A stretch of DNA of 64,000 nucleotides from Gorsachius magnificus. Taxonomy: Eukaryota > Chordata > Aves > Pelecaniformes > Ardeidae. The DNA lies in assembly GCA_034008185.1 (NCBI GenBank), contig CM067104.1, forward strand, positions 2,624,419 through 2,688,418, in the 5' to 3' direction. Each line of letters starts with the position of its first letter. The stretch's first letter is position 1. The position numbers and the translations under genes were made by a program. Of this stretch, positions 11,130-29,924 are shown one piece after another. The notes below the pieces were generated by a model. It saw only the letters and a program-made list of their open reading frames with translations. It was not told where the DNA came from and did not search any database.

Positions 11130-12062
11130 ACTGCACGGCGTTGCACAGCATTGCATAGTGTTGCACGGCCTTGCACGGCATTGCATGGCATTGCACAGTT
11201 TGCACGGCGTTGCATGGCGTTGCATGGCGATTGCATGGCAATTGCATGCTGTTGCACGGCGTTGCACGGCGTTGCACGGCATTGCACGGCATTGCATGGC
11301 ATTGCACGGCATTGCACGGCATTGCACGGCATTGCACAGTGTTGCACGGCGTTGCAGGCTTGCACGGCATTGCACGGCATTGCACGGCATTGCACGGTGT
11401 TGCACGGCGTTGCATGGCGTTGCACGGCGTTGCATGGCATTGCACGGCATTTTGCACGGCATTGCACGGCGTGGGGTGCTCGGTGTCCCCGTGGCGTTGC
11501 ACGGTGTTGCACTGCCTTTCACGGCGTTGCGGTTTAGGTTGCGCTGCTTTGCAGCACTTTGCACCCCGTGAGTTGCACGGCTTTGCAAGCATTTTATGTC
11601 TTTGCACGGCTTTGCACAGTGTTGCATGGTTTTGCATGGCAGGGGAAGCATTGCCCAGCGTGCCACAGCTTTGCACGGCTGTGCACAGCATTTTATGGCA
11701 GCTTTAGGCTTTGCACAGCTTTGCACGGCTTTGCACAGCTTTGCACGCTTTGCACAGCTTTGCACAGCTTTGCACGGCTTTGCATGGCTTTGCACGGGTT
11801 GTGAAGCATTGCCTGGTGTGCAGTGGCTTTGCACTGGTTTTGCACAGCATTTTATGTCTTTGCACGGCTTTGCACGGTGTTGCACGGTTTTGCACGGCAG
11901 GGGAAGCATTGCCCAGCGTGCCACAGCTTTGCACGGCTTTCACGGGTGGGGAGGCCCGGCCCGGCCCGCGCCGGGGCTTTGCACCATTTTGCCGGCCGCT
12001 TTATCCCTTTGCACGGCGCTTGGTGCCCTTGCACGCCCTTGCACGCCCCCACCCACCCTTTG
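11130..12062. repeat. 10-bp TTGCACGGCA minisatellite, two blocks
   Basis: The unit is TTGCACGGCA/G with TGG, CAG and TGT variants. Block one is about 11,135-11,475. Block two is about 11,570-11,950 and uses a TTTGCACGGC register in a longer unit that also contains GGGGAAGCATTGCCCAGCGT (near 11,640 and 11,900). Sparse copies continue to 12,062. A related 20-bp unit with GTTTGCACGGGGG appears at 15,935. Translations rich in Cys-Thr-Ala-Leu-His or Met-Pro-Cys-Asn are repeat artefacts. Confidence 0.95.
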
Positions 12063-12295
12063 CACACCCCAGCGCCTGCCAGCCCCCGCCCCAGCGGGAA
12101 AACTGAGGCACGGGGGAGGGGCAGGACACGCGGGGGGGGGGACACGGGGGAGGGAGGGCACCCCCCGGGGGGCGGGGGCTGCTGCCGCGGGGCCCCCGCG
12201 CCGAACAAAGCCGCCATTGAGCGGCGGGGGGGGGGCGGGGAGGATTTTCCACCCAAACATTTTTCCATGACCCCATCGGCTGCGGGGCCTCCCCC

Positions 12296-12380
12296 TCCCC
12301 CCGCCTCCTTCCTCCCCTCCCCCTCCCCCTCTCCCCTCCCCTCCCCCTCCCCCTCTCCCCTCCCCTCCCCCTCCTCCCCC
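12296..12380. repeat. CCCTCC-type simple repeat
   Basis: Polypyrimidine tract of CTCCCC/CCCTCC units on the plus strand, a strong purine/pyrimidine asymmetry. Confidence 0.85.
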
Positions 12381-12647
12381 CGGCCGGGGGCTCCGGGGTC
12401 CTGGGGAAACTGAGGCAGGAGGGGAGGGGGACACGGGGCGTGGAGGGACGCACGGACACGACACACACGCGTGTGCGGGGCGTGTCCCCGCGTGGGCCAC
12501 CTGCACGCCCGGGCTGCGCGCCGCTGGCACGCGTGGCCTTGCACGCGCTGGTGCACGGGGCCGGGCGCTGCCACACGTGTGCAGGGCACGCGCCGGCGGC
12601 CGGCGCCCCGGGCCCGGCCGGGCGTGCCCGCCGCGGGGAGGCACCGC

Positions 12648-12962
12648 CACACGCTCACACCCACTCACACCCGCTCACACCCGCTCACACCCACTCACCC
12701 CCACTCACCCCCACTCACAGCCCCCCCTCCCACCCACTCACAGCCCCCCCCTCTCACACCCACTCACAGCCCTCCCCTCACACCCACTCACACCCACTCA
12801 CAGCCCCCCTCACACCCCCTCACAGCCCCCCCACTCACCCACTCACACCGCTCACACCCACTCACAGCCCCCCCTCACACCCACTCACACCCATTCACAC
12901 CCACTCACAGCCCCCCCACTCACACCCACTCACACCCGCTCACACCCACTCACACCCCCCCG
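12648..12962. repeat. 10-bp CACACCCACT minisatellite
   Basis: Tandem CACACCCACT/CACACCCGCT units interspersed with CACAGCCCCCC. About 300 bp, no gene. Confidence 0.9.
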
Positions 12963-13029
12963 CTGACACGCACCCGGCAGCCCCCTCCCCACACGGGGTC
13001 CCCCTCCCGCCCTCACCTGGCGTGGCCGT

Positions 13030-13140
13030 GGGCATGCGTGTGTATGCGTGTGTATGCGTGTGCGTGATGCGTGTGCGTGTGTGTGTAGCGTGTGCGTGTG
13101 CGTGTGTGTGTGCGTGTGCGTGTGCGTGTGCGTGTGCGCC
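13030..13140. repeat. GTGTGC/GTGTAT dinucleotide-like tract
   Basis: About 110 bp of alternating GT with interspersed GC and AT, a variant (TG)n that can adopt left-handed conformation. Confidence 0.85.
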
Positions 13141-13236
13141 GCCCGGGCCCTGCACGCTCCGTCATGTGACACCGCCCTGAAAGCCGCCGCATTTTTTCCC
13201 AAACCGCAGGACGACGCCGGCGAGGCCAGGGCACGG

Positions 13237-14020
13237 CTCTGCCACCTCCCCGAGGGGACGGGGACACGCGTGACGGGGACACCCACGGCTCTGCCACCTC
13301 CCGAGGGGACGGGGACACGCGTGACGGCCATCGGGGCGACGGGGACACCCACGGCTCTGCCACCTCCCCGAGGGGACGGGGACACGCGTGACGGGGACAC
13401 CCACGGCTCTGCCACCTCCCCGAGGGGACGGGGACACGCGTGACGGGGACACCCACGGCTCTGCCACCTCCCCGAGGGGACGGGGACACGCGTGACGGGG
13501 ACACCCACGGCTCTGCCCACCTCCCCGGGGGGACGGGGACACGCGTGACGGGGCCACCCACGGCTCTGCCACCTCCCCGGGGGGACGGGGACACGCGTGA
13601 CGGGGACACCCACGGCTCTGCCACCTCCCCGGGGGGACGGGGACACGCGTGACGGGGACACCCACGGCTCTGCCACCTCCCCGGGGGGACGGGGACACGC
13701 GTGACGGGGACACCCACGGCTCTGCCACCTCCCCGGGGGGACGGGGACACGCGTGACGGGGACACCCACGGCTCTGCCACCTCCCCGGGGGGACGGGGAC
13801 ACGCGTGACGGGGACACCCACGGCTCTGCCACCTCCCCGGGGGGACGGGGACACGCGTGACGGGGACACCCACGGCTCTGCCACCTCCCCGAGGGGACGG
13901 GGACACGCGTGACGGGGACACCCACGGCTCTGCCACCTCCCCGGGGGGACGGGGACACGCGTGACGGGGACACCCACGGCTCTGCCACCTCCCCGAGGGG
14001 ACGGGGACACGCGTGACGGG
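13237..14020. repeat. 52-bp minisatellite, about 15 units
   Basis: Highly uniform 52-bp units of the form CTCTGCCACCTCCCCG, then AGGGGACGGGGACACGCGTG, then ACGGGGACACCCACGG. Units differ mainly at one site (CCGAGGGG or CCGGGGGG). One unit near 13,300-13,360 carries a 15-bp insertion (GCCATCGGGGCGACG). Each unit has several CpGs including an ACGCGT MluI-box-like site. Units directly abut with no unique spacers. Confidence 0.97.
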
Positions 14021-14204
14021 GGGCGTGCCCGGGTGACACGCTGGCGCACCACCGCCTGGCGGACGACACTCGCGGGCCGCCCGCTGCCGGACACCCTGGC
14101 GCCCGCGCCGAAGGGGTGGCAGAGCCCGGTGTCACCCCCGGGGGTGTCCCCCCCCCCCGGCCCCCCCGTGTCCCCCCCATAGCCCCCCCGCCCCCCTCCC
14201 CCCC

Positions 14205-15115
14205 CCCTGCCCCTCATGTCCCTGAGTCCCCCATGTCCTCCATGTTCTCCATGTCGCCCTGTCCCCCGTATTCCCCGTGTCCGTCTGTGTCCCCCACATC
14301 CCCCGTGTCCCCCCATGTCCCTCTAGGCCTGCTGTGTCCCCCCATGTCCCCCGTCTCCCATGTCCCCTGTCCCCCTGTGTACCCCATGTCCCCATATCCT
14401 GCGTGTGTCTCCATGTCCCTCCCTGTCTCCCATATCCCCCATGTCCCCCATGTCCCCTGTGTTCCCCCAATACCCCTCATGTCCCCGTGTCCCCTGCATC
14501 CCCCACGTCCCCCGTGTCCCCCCAATACCCCATATGTCCCCCATGTGCCCCCGTGTCCCCTATGTCCCCCCATGTCCCCCTGTGCCCCATGTCCCCCATG
14601 TGCCCCCGTGTCCCCTATGTCCCCCCATGTCCCCCATGTGCCCCCTGTCCCCCTGTGTCCCCTGTCCCCCCATGTCCCCCCATCCCCCATGCCCCCATTC
14701 CTTGTGTCCCCTCATGTCCCCCCTGTCCCCACATCCCCCGTGTCCCCCGCATCCCTCATGTCCCCCTGTGTCCCCTGCGTCCCCCGTGTCCCCCCAATAC
14801 CCCGTATGTCCCCGTGTCCCCTATGTTCCCCTGTGTCCCCTGCATCCCCTGTGTCCCCCCGTGTCCCCATGTCCCCTGCATCCCCGTGTCCCCCCGTGTA
14901 CCCCATATGTCCCCATGTCCCCCGTGTCCCCTATGTCCCCCCATGTCCTCTGTGTCCCCCTGTGTCCCCCATGTCCCCCTGTGTCCCCCATGTCCCCTAT
15001 GTCCCCCCATGTCCCCCCGTGTCCCCCATGTCCCCCCATGCCCCCGTATCCTGTGTGTCCCCCATGTCTCTCCCTGTCCCCCGTGACCCCCCGTGTCCCC
15101 CGTGACCCCCCCCGT
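14205..15115. repeat. CCCCATGTCCCC minisatellite
   Basis: About 900 bp of short units built from GTCCCCC plus ATGT, GTGT or TATGT. Longer internal duplications are visible, for example the CCAATACCCCATATGTCCCC type at 14,520 and 14,795. All six frames stay largely open and give Pro/Ser/Val/Cys-rich nonsense. Confidence 0.93.
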
Positions 15116-15359
15116 GTCGCGGGGTCCCGCACGCCACAGCGCTCCCGGTCCCCACCAGGGGGCAGCACCTCCCCGACCCCCCGCCCCGCCCCCCCCGCGG
15201 CTGTCGCGCGGGGGTGGTGACACCGCGGGGTGTGTGTGTGTGGTGCGCGTGCAGGGGGCAGCCCCAGCCCCCGCACCCATGGGTGCTGCCACGTGCGCTG
15301 CCCCCCCCGGCTCAGCGGCTTTGTGTCGCCCCGCGCCGCCGGGGCGGCCCCGGGGCCCT

Positions 15360-15770
15360 CCCCCGTGCCACCCCCCCAGCTGTCCCCCCTGCTGTCCCCT
15401 TACCTGCCCCCCCCAGTGTCACCCCCCTGCTGTCCCCTCTGCTGCCCCTCCCAGTGCCACCCCCCCTGCTGCCCCCCTGCTTGTCCTCCCCAGTGCCACC
15501 CCCCCTGCTGTCCCCCCTCGTGCCACCCCCCCTGCTGCCCCCCTGCCTGCCCCCCCCCGTGCCACCCCCCCTGCTGTCCCCTCTGCTGCCCCCCGCCCTG
15601 ACCCCCCGTGCCACCCCTCCTCCTCCTCCCCCCCCGCCGGCTGCCCCCAGTGTCACCCCCGCCTTGCTGCCCCCCACCCTGTCACCCCCCACCCTGTCAC
15701 CCTCAGTGCCCCCCCCTGCGCCCCCCCGCGCCCCCCCCCCCGGCCCCCCGCCGCCCCCAGCTGAGTCTCA
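15360..15770. repeat. CCACCCCCCCTGCTGTCCCC minisatellite
   Basis: Pyrimidine-rich tandem units of about 20-40 bp carrying GTGCCACCCCCCCTGCTG. Grades into C-rich low-complexity DNA at 15,700-15,760. Confidence 0.85.
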
Positions 15771-15934
15771 AGTGGGGGGGGCCCGGGCCCCCCCCTGCAC
15801 CCCCTGGGCCCAGCGGCCACGGTGAGTGTGGGGGTATCCCCCCCCCCGCAACATGGGGAAACTGAGGCACGGGCAGGGCTGGACCCCCCCAGTGCGGGGC
15901 TCCCAGCCCTGGGTTGTGCAAGGGTGAGGGGGCG

Positions 15935-16250
15935 TGTGCACTGGGGCATTTGCCCGGGGGTTGGGGCATTTGCACGGGGGCTGGGGCGTTTGCACGGGGG
16001 GTGGGGCATTTGCACGGGGGCTGGGGCGTTTGCACGGGGGTTGGGGCATTTGCACGGGGGCTGGGGCGTTTGCACGGGGGTTGGGGCATTTGCATGGGGG
16101 CTGGGGCATTTGCACGGGGGTTGGGGCATTTGCATGGGGGCTTGGGCGTTTGCACATTTGCACAGGGGCTGGGGCGTTTGCACGGGGGTTGGGGCGTTTG
16201 CACGGGGGCTGGGGCGTTTGCACGGGGGCTGGGGCGTTTGCACCATGCCT
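15935..16250. repeat. 20-bp GGGGCTGGGGCGTTTGCACG minisatellite
   Basis: About 16 tandem units alternating GGGGCTGGGGCGTTTGCACG and GGGGTTGGGGCATTTGCACG. The shared TTTGCACG core suggests kinship with the 10-bp array at 11.1-12.06 kb. Confidence 0.95.
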
Positions 16251-16589
16251 GGGGCACTGGGGGGGGCAGCAGCCCAGCAGTTGGGGGGGGTTGCACAAGA
16301 GGGGGGGTATTTTCATGGGACCCTCGGTGCTGCCCCCCCCAGTGGGGGGGGGGGGTTGCACAGCAGGGGGGGGCACAGAGCAGGATCCGGCACCACGTGG
16401 GTTTGCCTTCACGTGCTGGCGTGCGAGCGTGCACGGGGGGGGCTGCCCCCCGGACCCCCCCACTAACCCCCGCAAGCCCAGCGGCTCAGCACGCCCCGGG
16501 CAGCCCGGCCTCGCAGCGGCTGCGCCAGGCCCCCGCGTGAGGGCACCTTGCAGGGCGCCGGTGCATTTCCGTGCGTGGCTGCACCACGG

Positions 16590-17100
16590 TGTGCACGACA
16601 GCCGTGCCGGGCTGTGCCGAGCCGTGCCAGGCCGGTGCTGTGCGGTGCCGCCGTGCCGGGCTGTGCCGAGCTGTGCCAGGCCGGTGCTGTGCGGGCCGCC
16701 ATGCCGGGCTGTGCCGAGCCGTGCCAGGCTGCTGTGCATGGATTTGCTGTGTGTGCAACGTGGGTGTGCCTGGCTGGGCTGTGCTGGGCTGTGCATGGTT
16801 GTGTCAGGGTGTGCAATGCGGCCGTGCACAGTTGTGCTGGCTGTGCATGGTTGTGTCAGGGTGTGCAATGCGGCCGTGCACGGCTGTGCTGGGCTGTGCA
16901 TGGTTGTGTCAGGGTGTGCAATGCGGCCGTGCACGGCTGTGCTGGGCTGTGCATGGTTGTGTCAGGGTGTGCAATGCGGCCGTGCACGGCTGTGCTGGGC
17001 TGTGCATGGTGTGCCAGGGCGTGCGATGCGGCCGTGCCTGGCTGGGCTGTGCCGCGCCATGCCTGGCTGTGCCGGCTGTGGCCGTGCCCTGCGCTGCAGC
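16590..17100. repeat. GTGCCGGGCTGTGCCGAGC / GTGCATGGTTGTGTCAGG minisatellite
   Basis: Two adjoining tandem arrays. The first has about 63-bp units ending GCCAGGCCGGTGCTGTGCGG. The second has about 62-bp units with TGTGTCAGGGTGTGCAATGC at 16,800-16,980. No gene. Confidence 0.9.
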
Positions 17101-17209
17101 CAGGCCCTGGGCCGTCCGTGCTGCTGCACCGCGCATCCCCGCCCTGCGCCGCCGCCACCGCCACCGCCACCGCCACCGCCACCCCCCCCGGCCGGGGGCC
17201 CCCCCCCGC

Positions 17210-17480
17210 TGAAAGAACGTTGCCGAGTGCCGCCGAACGTTGCCGAGCGCTGCCGAGCGGCTCCGAAGGTTACCAAGGGGCTCCGAGGGTTGCCGAGCGA
17301 CTCCGGAGGTTACCGAGCGGCTCCGGAGGGTTCCCGAGGGCTCCGAGGGTTGCCGAGCGACTCCGGAGGTTCCGAGCGACTCCGGAGGTACCGAGCGGCT
17401 CCGAGGTTGCCGACCGGTTACAGGGGCTCCGAGGGTTGCCGAGCGACTCCGGAGGTAGCCGAGCGGCTCCGAGGGTTCCC
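17210..17480. repeat. 20-bp TTGCCGAGCGACTCCGGAGG minisatellite
   Basis: Tandem variants of GAGCGGCTCCGAGGGTTGCC over about 270 bp, followed by G-rich DNA to 17,560. Confidence 0.9.
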
Positions 17481-17589
17481 CCAGGCGGGTCAGCGGGCGG
17501 GGGGGGGCCGGCGCTGTTTAATGTCGGTGTCCGGGGGGGGGGGGGGGCCGGGGCTGGGGCCGGGTTGTGAGGCGGGGCCGGGCTCAGCG

Positions 17590-18335
17590 CTGGGTCCTGC
17601 GCTTGGGTGACAGCGCCCCAGGGGGGGGGAAAGGGCCTGGGGGCGACAGCGGCTGGATAGGAGCCAACAGCGTGCCCAGGTGGCCAAGGACATCCTGGCT
17701 TGTGTCAGGAGTGGTGTGGCCAGCAGGAGCAGGGCAGGGACCGTGCCCCTGTGCTGGGCACTGGGGGGGCCGCCCCTCGACTGCTGGGGTCAGGGTTGGG
17801 CCCCTCCCTCCCCGAAGGCCCTGGGGGGGCTGGAGCGTGTCCAGAGAAGGGCAGCGGACTCCTGGGAGGCCCGGGGGGGGGGAGCGGGTCGCGGGGGGGT
17901 GATGGGACGAGGGGCACCGGCCTCAAGTTGTGCCAGGGCAGGGTTGGGTTGGCCCTGGGGAACAATTCCTCCCCTCAAGGAGTGGTCAAGCCTGGAAGGG
18001 GCCCCGGAGCGGGGGGGGGCCCCCCCGGCCTGATGGGAGGCTTTCCCCTTCTTCTAGGTTCTGGATTTTTGTTTGTGTTAATGGTGAAAGGGTGATGAAA
18101 CCAGAGGATTTGGGTTGGCCCTGGGGAACAATTCCTTCCCCAAAGGGCTGTCAGGCGCTGGAAGGGGCTGCCCAGGGAAGGGGTCGAGTCCCCGTCCCTG
18201 CGGGTGTTTAACAGCCGGGCAGAGGCGGGGCTGAGGGCCGGGGTTTGGGGGTGGGATGGCAGGGGTAGGGGAACGCTTGGGCTGGGGGAGCTGAACGGGC
18301 TTTTCCAGCCCAAACAATCCCACGATTCGGTGACA
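17590..18335 (+). mobile_element. CR1 composite, two 3' tails, plus strand
   Basis: Matches 960-1,900 closely, with an internal deletion between about 17,860 and 17,885. RT C-terminal debris is followed by one CR1 3' region and then the second tail containing TTTGTTTGTGTTAATGGTG. The tail junction has the same flanking text as at 1,620. The pair is either one family carrying a compound 3' end or a segmental copy. Confidence 0.85.
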
Positions 18336-19235
18336 TTTCTCAGGTGGAATCTCCGCTTCACATCGTCCTTGCCGCTCCGCTCCTGTGCTCCCTCTGCCGC
18401 TCAGGGGCAGCTGCTCCCATGGGAAGATCCCCCACGCAGGGGAACGGGACGCGGGACTGCCTGGAAGGGTCCAGCAAGGGCAGCCTGAGCGGTCGGGGTG
18501 TGTGTGTGTTTGTACCCCCGGGGGGGTCTGCGGGAGGGGTGTTGTATCCCCTCCGAGCGAAAGCAAACTTCTCTGGATCTTCTCCCCACACGGGGACCGT
18601 AAGGAACAGATCCTCCGCATCCAGCGCTGCCGGGCGTGCGGCTGCCTGCGCCGTCGCTCTTCAAGTTGCGACATCGGGGACGGCGGCCGCTCGGGGAGAG
18701 GCGCCGGCCTCCAAGCACCCATCGTCTGTCGTCGGCCGCCATCTCCCCTCCGGTTTTCGGGCGGCGAGTCGTACGGGGAGCGGGCTCTGGAGGCGATGTC
18801 TTCGCAGGTCGCTTCAGCAATCCCGATGGGCGCCGCAGCGGCGCCGGGGGTTGGGGCACGGCGGTGCTTGTGGAGCAGGGGGGCGCAGGGCGCCGTAGCC
18901 CCCCGATGTCTCCCGGTGTTGGGATGGACGTTGGAACCGAAGGGCGATGCGCTGCGGGCGCCAGGCCCGGCCGCTCAAGACATCGGAACCCAACGTATTT
19001 TCATGGCGATCTTTAGCAGACAACGCGCGCTTTTTGCCTGGGGAGCCATAAATTTTGGGAGTTTGGCACAAAACGCTCGCTCCATTCGCTCTGTGCCGCC
19101 CGGGCCGTGCTCCCAGCACCTCGGCATTCGGCCGCGCTGGTGCTGAAATTTGTGCTCCCCCATCTACGAGAGATGTTACCAGCGGTCAGCGGGAATCCAA
19201 AATCTGTGGGGCCGTTATTGTTGATCCATCGAGGA
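18336..19235. other. Single-copy stretch, no gene identified
   Basis: About 900 bp of moderately GC-rich DNA with fewer homopolymers than its surroundings. An open plus frame spans 18,385-19,146 but has no recognisable domain and no clear splice context. It could be old retroelement or unique intergenic DNA. Confidence 0.4.
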
Positions 19236-19752
19236 GCGTCCGCTTGCCGGAAGTGCAGGGAGTGCATCAGGAACCTGGACAGACAGACGGACAAGCAGAC
19301 AGGCAGGCAGGAACGTCGGCTTGCCGGAAGTGCAGGGAGTGCATCAGGAACCTGGACAGACAGACGGACAAGCAGACAGGCAGGCAGACAGACAGGCAGA
19401 CAGACATACAGGCAGGTAGACAGGCAGACAGCAGACAGACAGACAGACAGACAGGCAGACAGGCAGGCAGACAGACAGGCAGGCAGGCAGGCAGACAGAC
19501 AGGCAGGCAGACAGACAGGTAGACAGGCAGGCAGACAGACAGACAGGCAGACAGACAGGCAGGCAGGCAGACAGACAGCAGACAGGCAGGCAGACAGACA
19601 GACAGACAGACAGGCAGACAGCAGGCAGACAGGCAGACAGGCAGACAGACAGACAGACAGCAGGCAGACAGGCAGGACAGACAGGCAGACAGACAGGCAG
19701 ACAGGCAGACAGACAGGCAGGCAGACAGAGGTAGGCAGACAAGCAGACAAAG
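19236..19752. repeat. CAGACAGG tetranucleotide-type array with duplicated leader
   Basis: About 400 bp of (CAGA)(CAGG) units. The left edge has a leader of about 60 bp (CGCTTGCCGGAAGTGCAGGG ... GGACAGACAGACGGACAAGC) present twice, at about 19,240 and 19,316. The minus strand reads CLSVCLPACL nonsense in long open frames. Confidence 0.95.
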
Positions 19753-19789
19753 GGCGTGGGCACAGGGGGACCCCCAAACCCTCATAGCG

Positions 19790-20420
19790 GGGCCCGCACA
19801 GAGCTCAGCCGGGGGTGCTCCCACGGCCGAGAGTGGGTGCCCCCCCCCCATGTGCCCCAGCCCGTGAGTGCCCCCCCCCGCCGGGGTGCTCCCCCGGCGG
19901 AGAGTGGGTCCCCCCCCCCCGTGTGCACCCCCCCATATCCCCATTGTGGGGACCCACTCGTGCGCCCCCCCGTGTGCACCCACCTGTAACACCCTGTGTG
20001 CCCCAGCCCGTGCACCCCCCCCGTGTGTCCCCCATGTGCCCCCCCATGAGTGCCCCCCCATGCACCCCGTGTGCCCCCACCCGTGTGCACCCCCCATATC
20101 CCCATTGGAGTACCCCCCCCCGTGTGCTCCCCCATGGGTACCCACCCATGAGCAACCCCCTGTGTAAACACCCGTGTGCCCCCCCCCGGCACCCCCGTGG
20201 GTGCCACCCGTGAGCCCCAAAACCCACGCAGCGGGGCCTGCACGGATCTCAGCCCGGGGGCGCTCCCACGGCCGGGACTGGGCGGCCCCCCCGTGTGCAC
20301 CCCCCCGTGTGCCCCCCCCGTGTGCCCCCCCGTGTGCCCCCCCCGTGTGCACCCCCCCGTGTGCCCCCCCCGTGTGCCCCCACCCATGAGCACCCCCGTG
20401 TGTGAACACCCGTGTGCCCC
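19790..20420. repeat. CCCCCCGTGTGC minisatellite with a 0.45-kb outer repeat
   Basis: C-rich units with GTGTGCACCCCCC or GTGTGCCCCC. A longer module (GGGGCCCGCACAGAGCTCAG then GCTCCCACGGCCG) occurs at about 19,790 and again at about 20,235, so the array has an outer period near 450 bp. The second module is also present beside copy B at 46,690-46,760. Confidence 0.85.
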
Positions 20421-20519
20421 CCGTGCCCCGCTCTGCCCCCCCCCGGGCTCCCCCCGTGCCCCCCCCCAGCCCCGCGCAGGCCCCGCCCCCCTCGCTCAGG
20501 CCCCGCCCCCCCGCGCTGC

Positions 20520-20529
20520 TCTCGCGAGA
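20520..20529. promoter_or_regulatory. DCTN2: TCTCGCGAGA core promoter element, DCTN2 copy A
   Basis: A perfect 10-bp palindrome TCTCGCGAGA lies 95 bp upstream of the DCTN2 start codon in a CpG island. This motif is a known vertebrate housekeeping-promoter element, often bidirectional. There is no TATA box. The same element is at 46,538-46,547 for copy B. Confidence 0.7.
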
Positions 20530-20624
20530 CCGGTCCCGCCCGCCCCGGCCCTGCCCGGCGCTGACCGGATCCCGGCCCGGCCCCCCCGGTACCGGCCCCG
20601 GCCCCCCCGGTACGGGCCCCGGCC

Positions 20625-29216
<8,592 letters not shown>

Positions 29217-29425
29217 GAGCGCCCTGGAGACCCCCACACTGGGCGTCCCTGCCCCCCTGGGCCCTGCCACCCCCAGGGCATCGCTGCCTGCCCCCCCAGG
29301 TACCAGCCCCGGCTCTGCACACCCTGGCTCTGCCCCCCCAGCGGGGGGGCTGGAGGGGCCTCCCCACCCCTCCGTTCCCACCTTGGGGTGGGGGGCGTGT
29401 CTGTTCCCCCCCCCCAGTTTACCCC

Positions 29426-29431
29426 AGTAAA
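29426..29431 (+). terminator. DCTN2: Probable polyadenylation signal AGTAAA, DCTN2 copy A
   Basis: AGTAAA, a common variant of AATAAA, lies about 210 bp after the stop codon in CCCAGTAAACGGCTC and is followed by a GTGTTGAG-type downstream element. No AATAAA is nearby. Confidence 0.6.
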
Positions 29432-29924
29432 CGGCTCAGCTCAAGGTGCATCCGTGTTGAGATCTCCTTCGGGCTGTGGGGCACGAGCAGGGCCCAGCCG
29501 CCGGGATTTAAACGCGACTTTTTGTGGTGCATGGCCCCCCCCAGCCCCCCGCAGCCTCCGGCCGTGCTGGCTCCAGTCGCTCGTCGGAAGCGCGACCCAC
29601 GGGGGGGGGCGTCTCCTCGTTGCCACCCGTGGGGCAGGGGGTGGCGCCTGCGTGTGGGGATGGGGACAACCCGGGGCAGGGGTGCGCGGCCCCCCCAGGC
29701 TGGCGGAGGTGATTATTGCTGGTCCTGGGGGATGGGGAGGGGGGAACCTTGGTTTTTGGTGAGGGAGAACCTCGCGCTAAGCCAACCCTGCGTGGGTCCA
29801 GCCGTGGGGCTGCGACACCCCCAGGCCGGAGGTAATGGGGGGCAGTGGGGCCCCCCAGCATGGGGAATGGGCAGTGGATTTGGGGGGCCTGGGGGATGGG
29901 GGGGGGAGCGAGGGGACGCGGGGT

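Noticed and set aside
9755..11691. Very long minus-strand open frames of about 585-637 codons
   Set aside because: They run through 500 N and through the TTGCACGGCA array; the translation is unknown residues plus Met-Pro-Cys-Asn-Ala-Val repeats.
13237..14020. Regular repeats resembling a CRISPR array
   Set aside because: Units abut directly with no unique spacers, and the genome is a vertebrate. It is a minisatellite.
12930..14316. Long minus-strand frames of about 300-416 codons with Arg-His-Ala-Cys-Pro-Arg repeats
   Set aside because: They are translations of the 52-bp VNTR and the GT tract with no domain or splice context.
14116..15105. Pro/Ser/Cys-rich open frame of about 330 codons
   Set aside because: It is a translation of the CCCCATGTCCCC array and equally open in other frames.
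18385..19146. Open frame of 253 codons in the single-copy stretch
   Set aside because: No recognisable domain; start and stop are arbitrary in GC-rich DNA, and no splice sites frame it.
19013..19777. Leu/Cys/Val-rich membrane-like protein on the minus strand
   Set aside because: It is the translation of the CAGACAGG tetranucleotide array.
1..20200. MBD6 or DDIT3, expected beside DCTN2 in mammals
   Set aside because: I looked for methyl-CpG-binding and bZIP text and saw none. The arms and repeats may have displaced them, or they lie outside the window.
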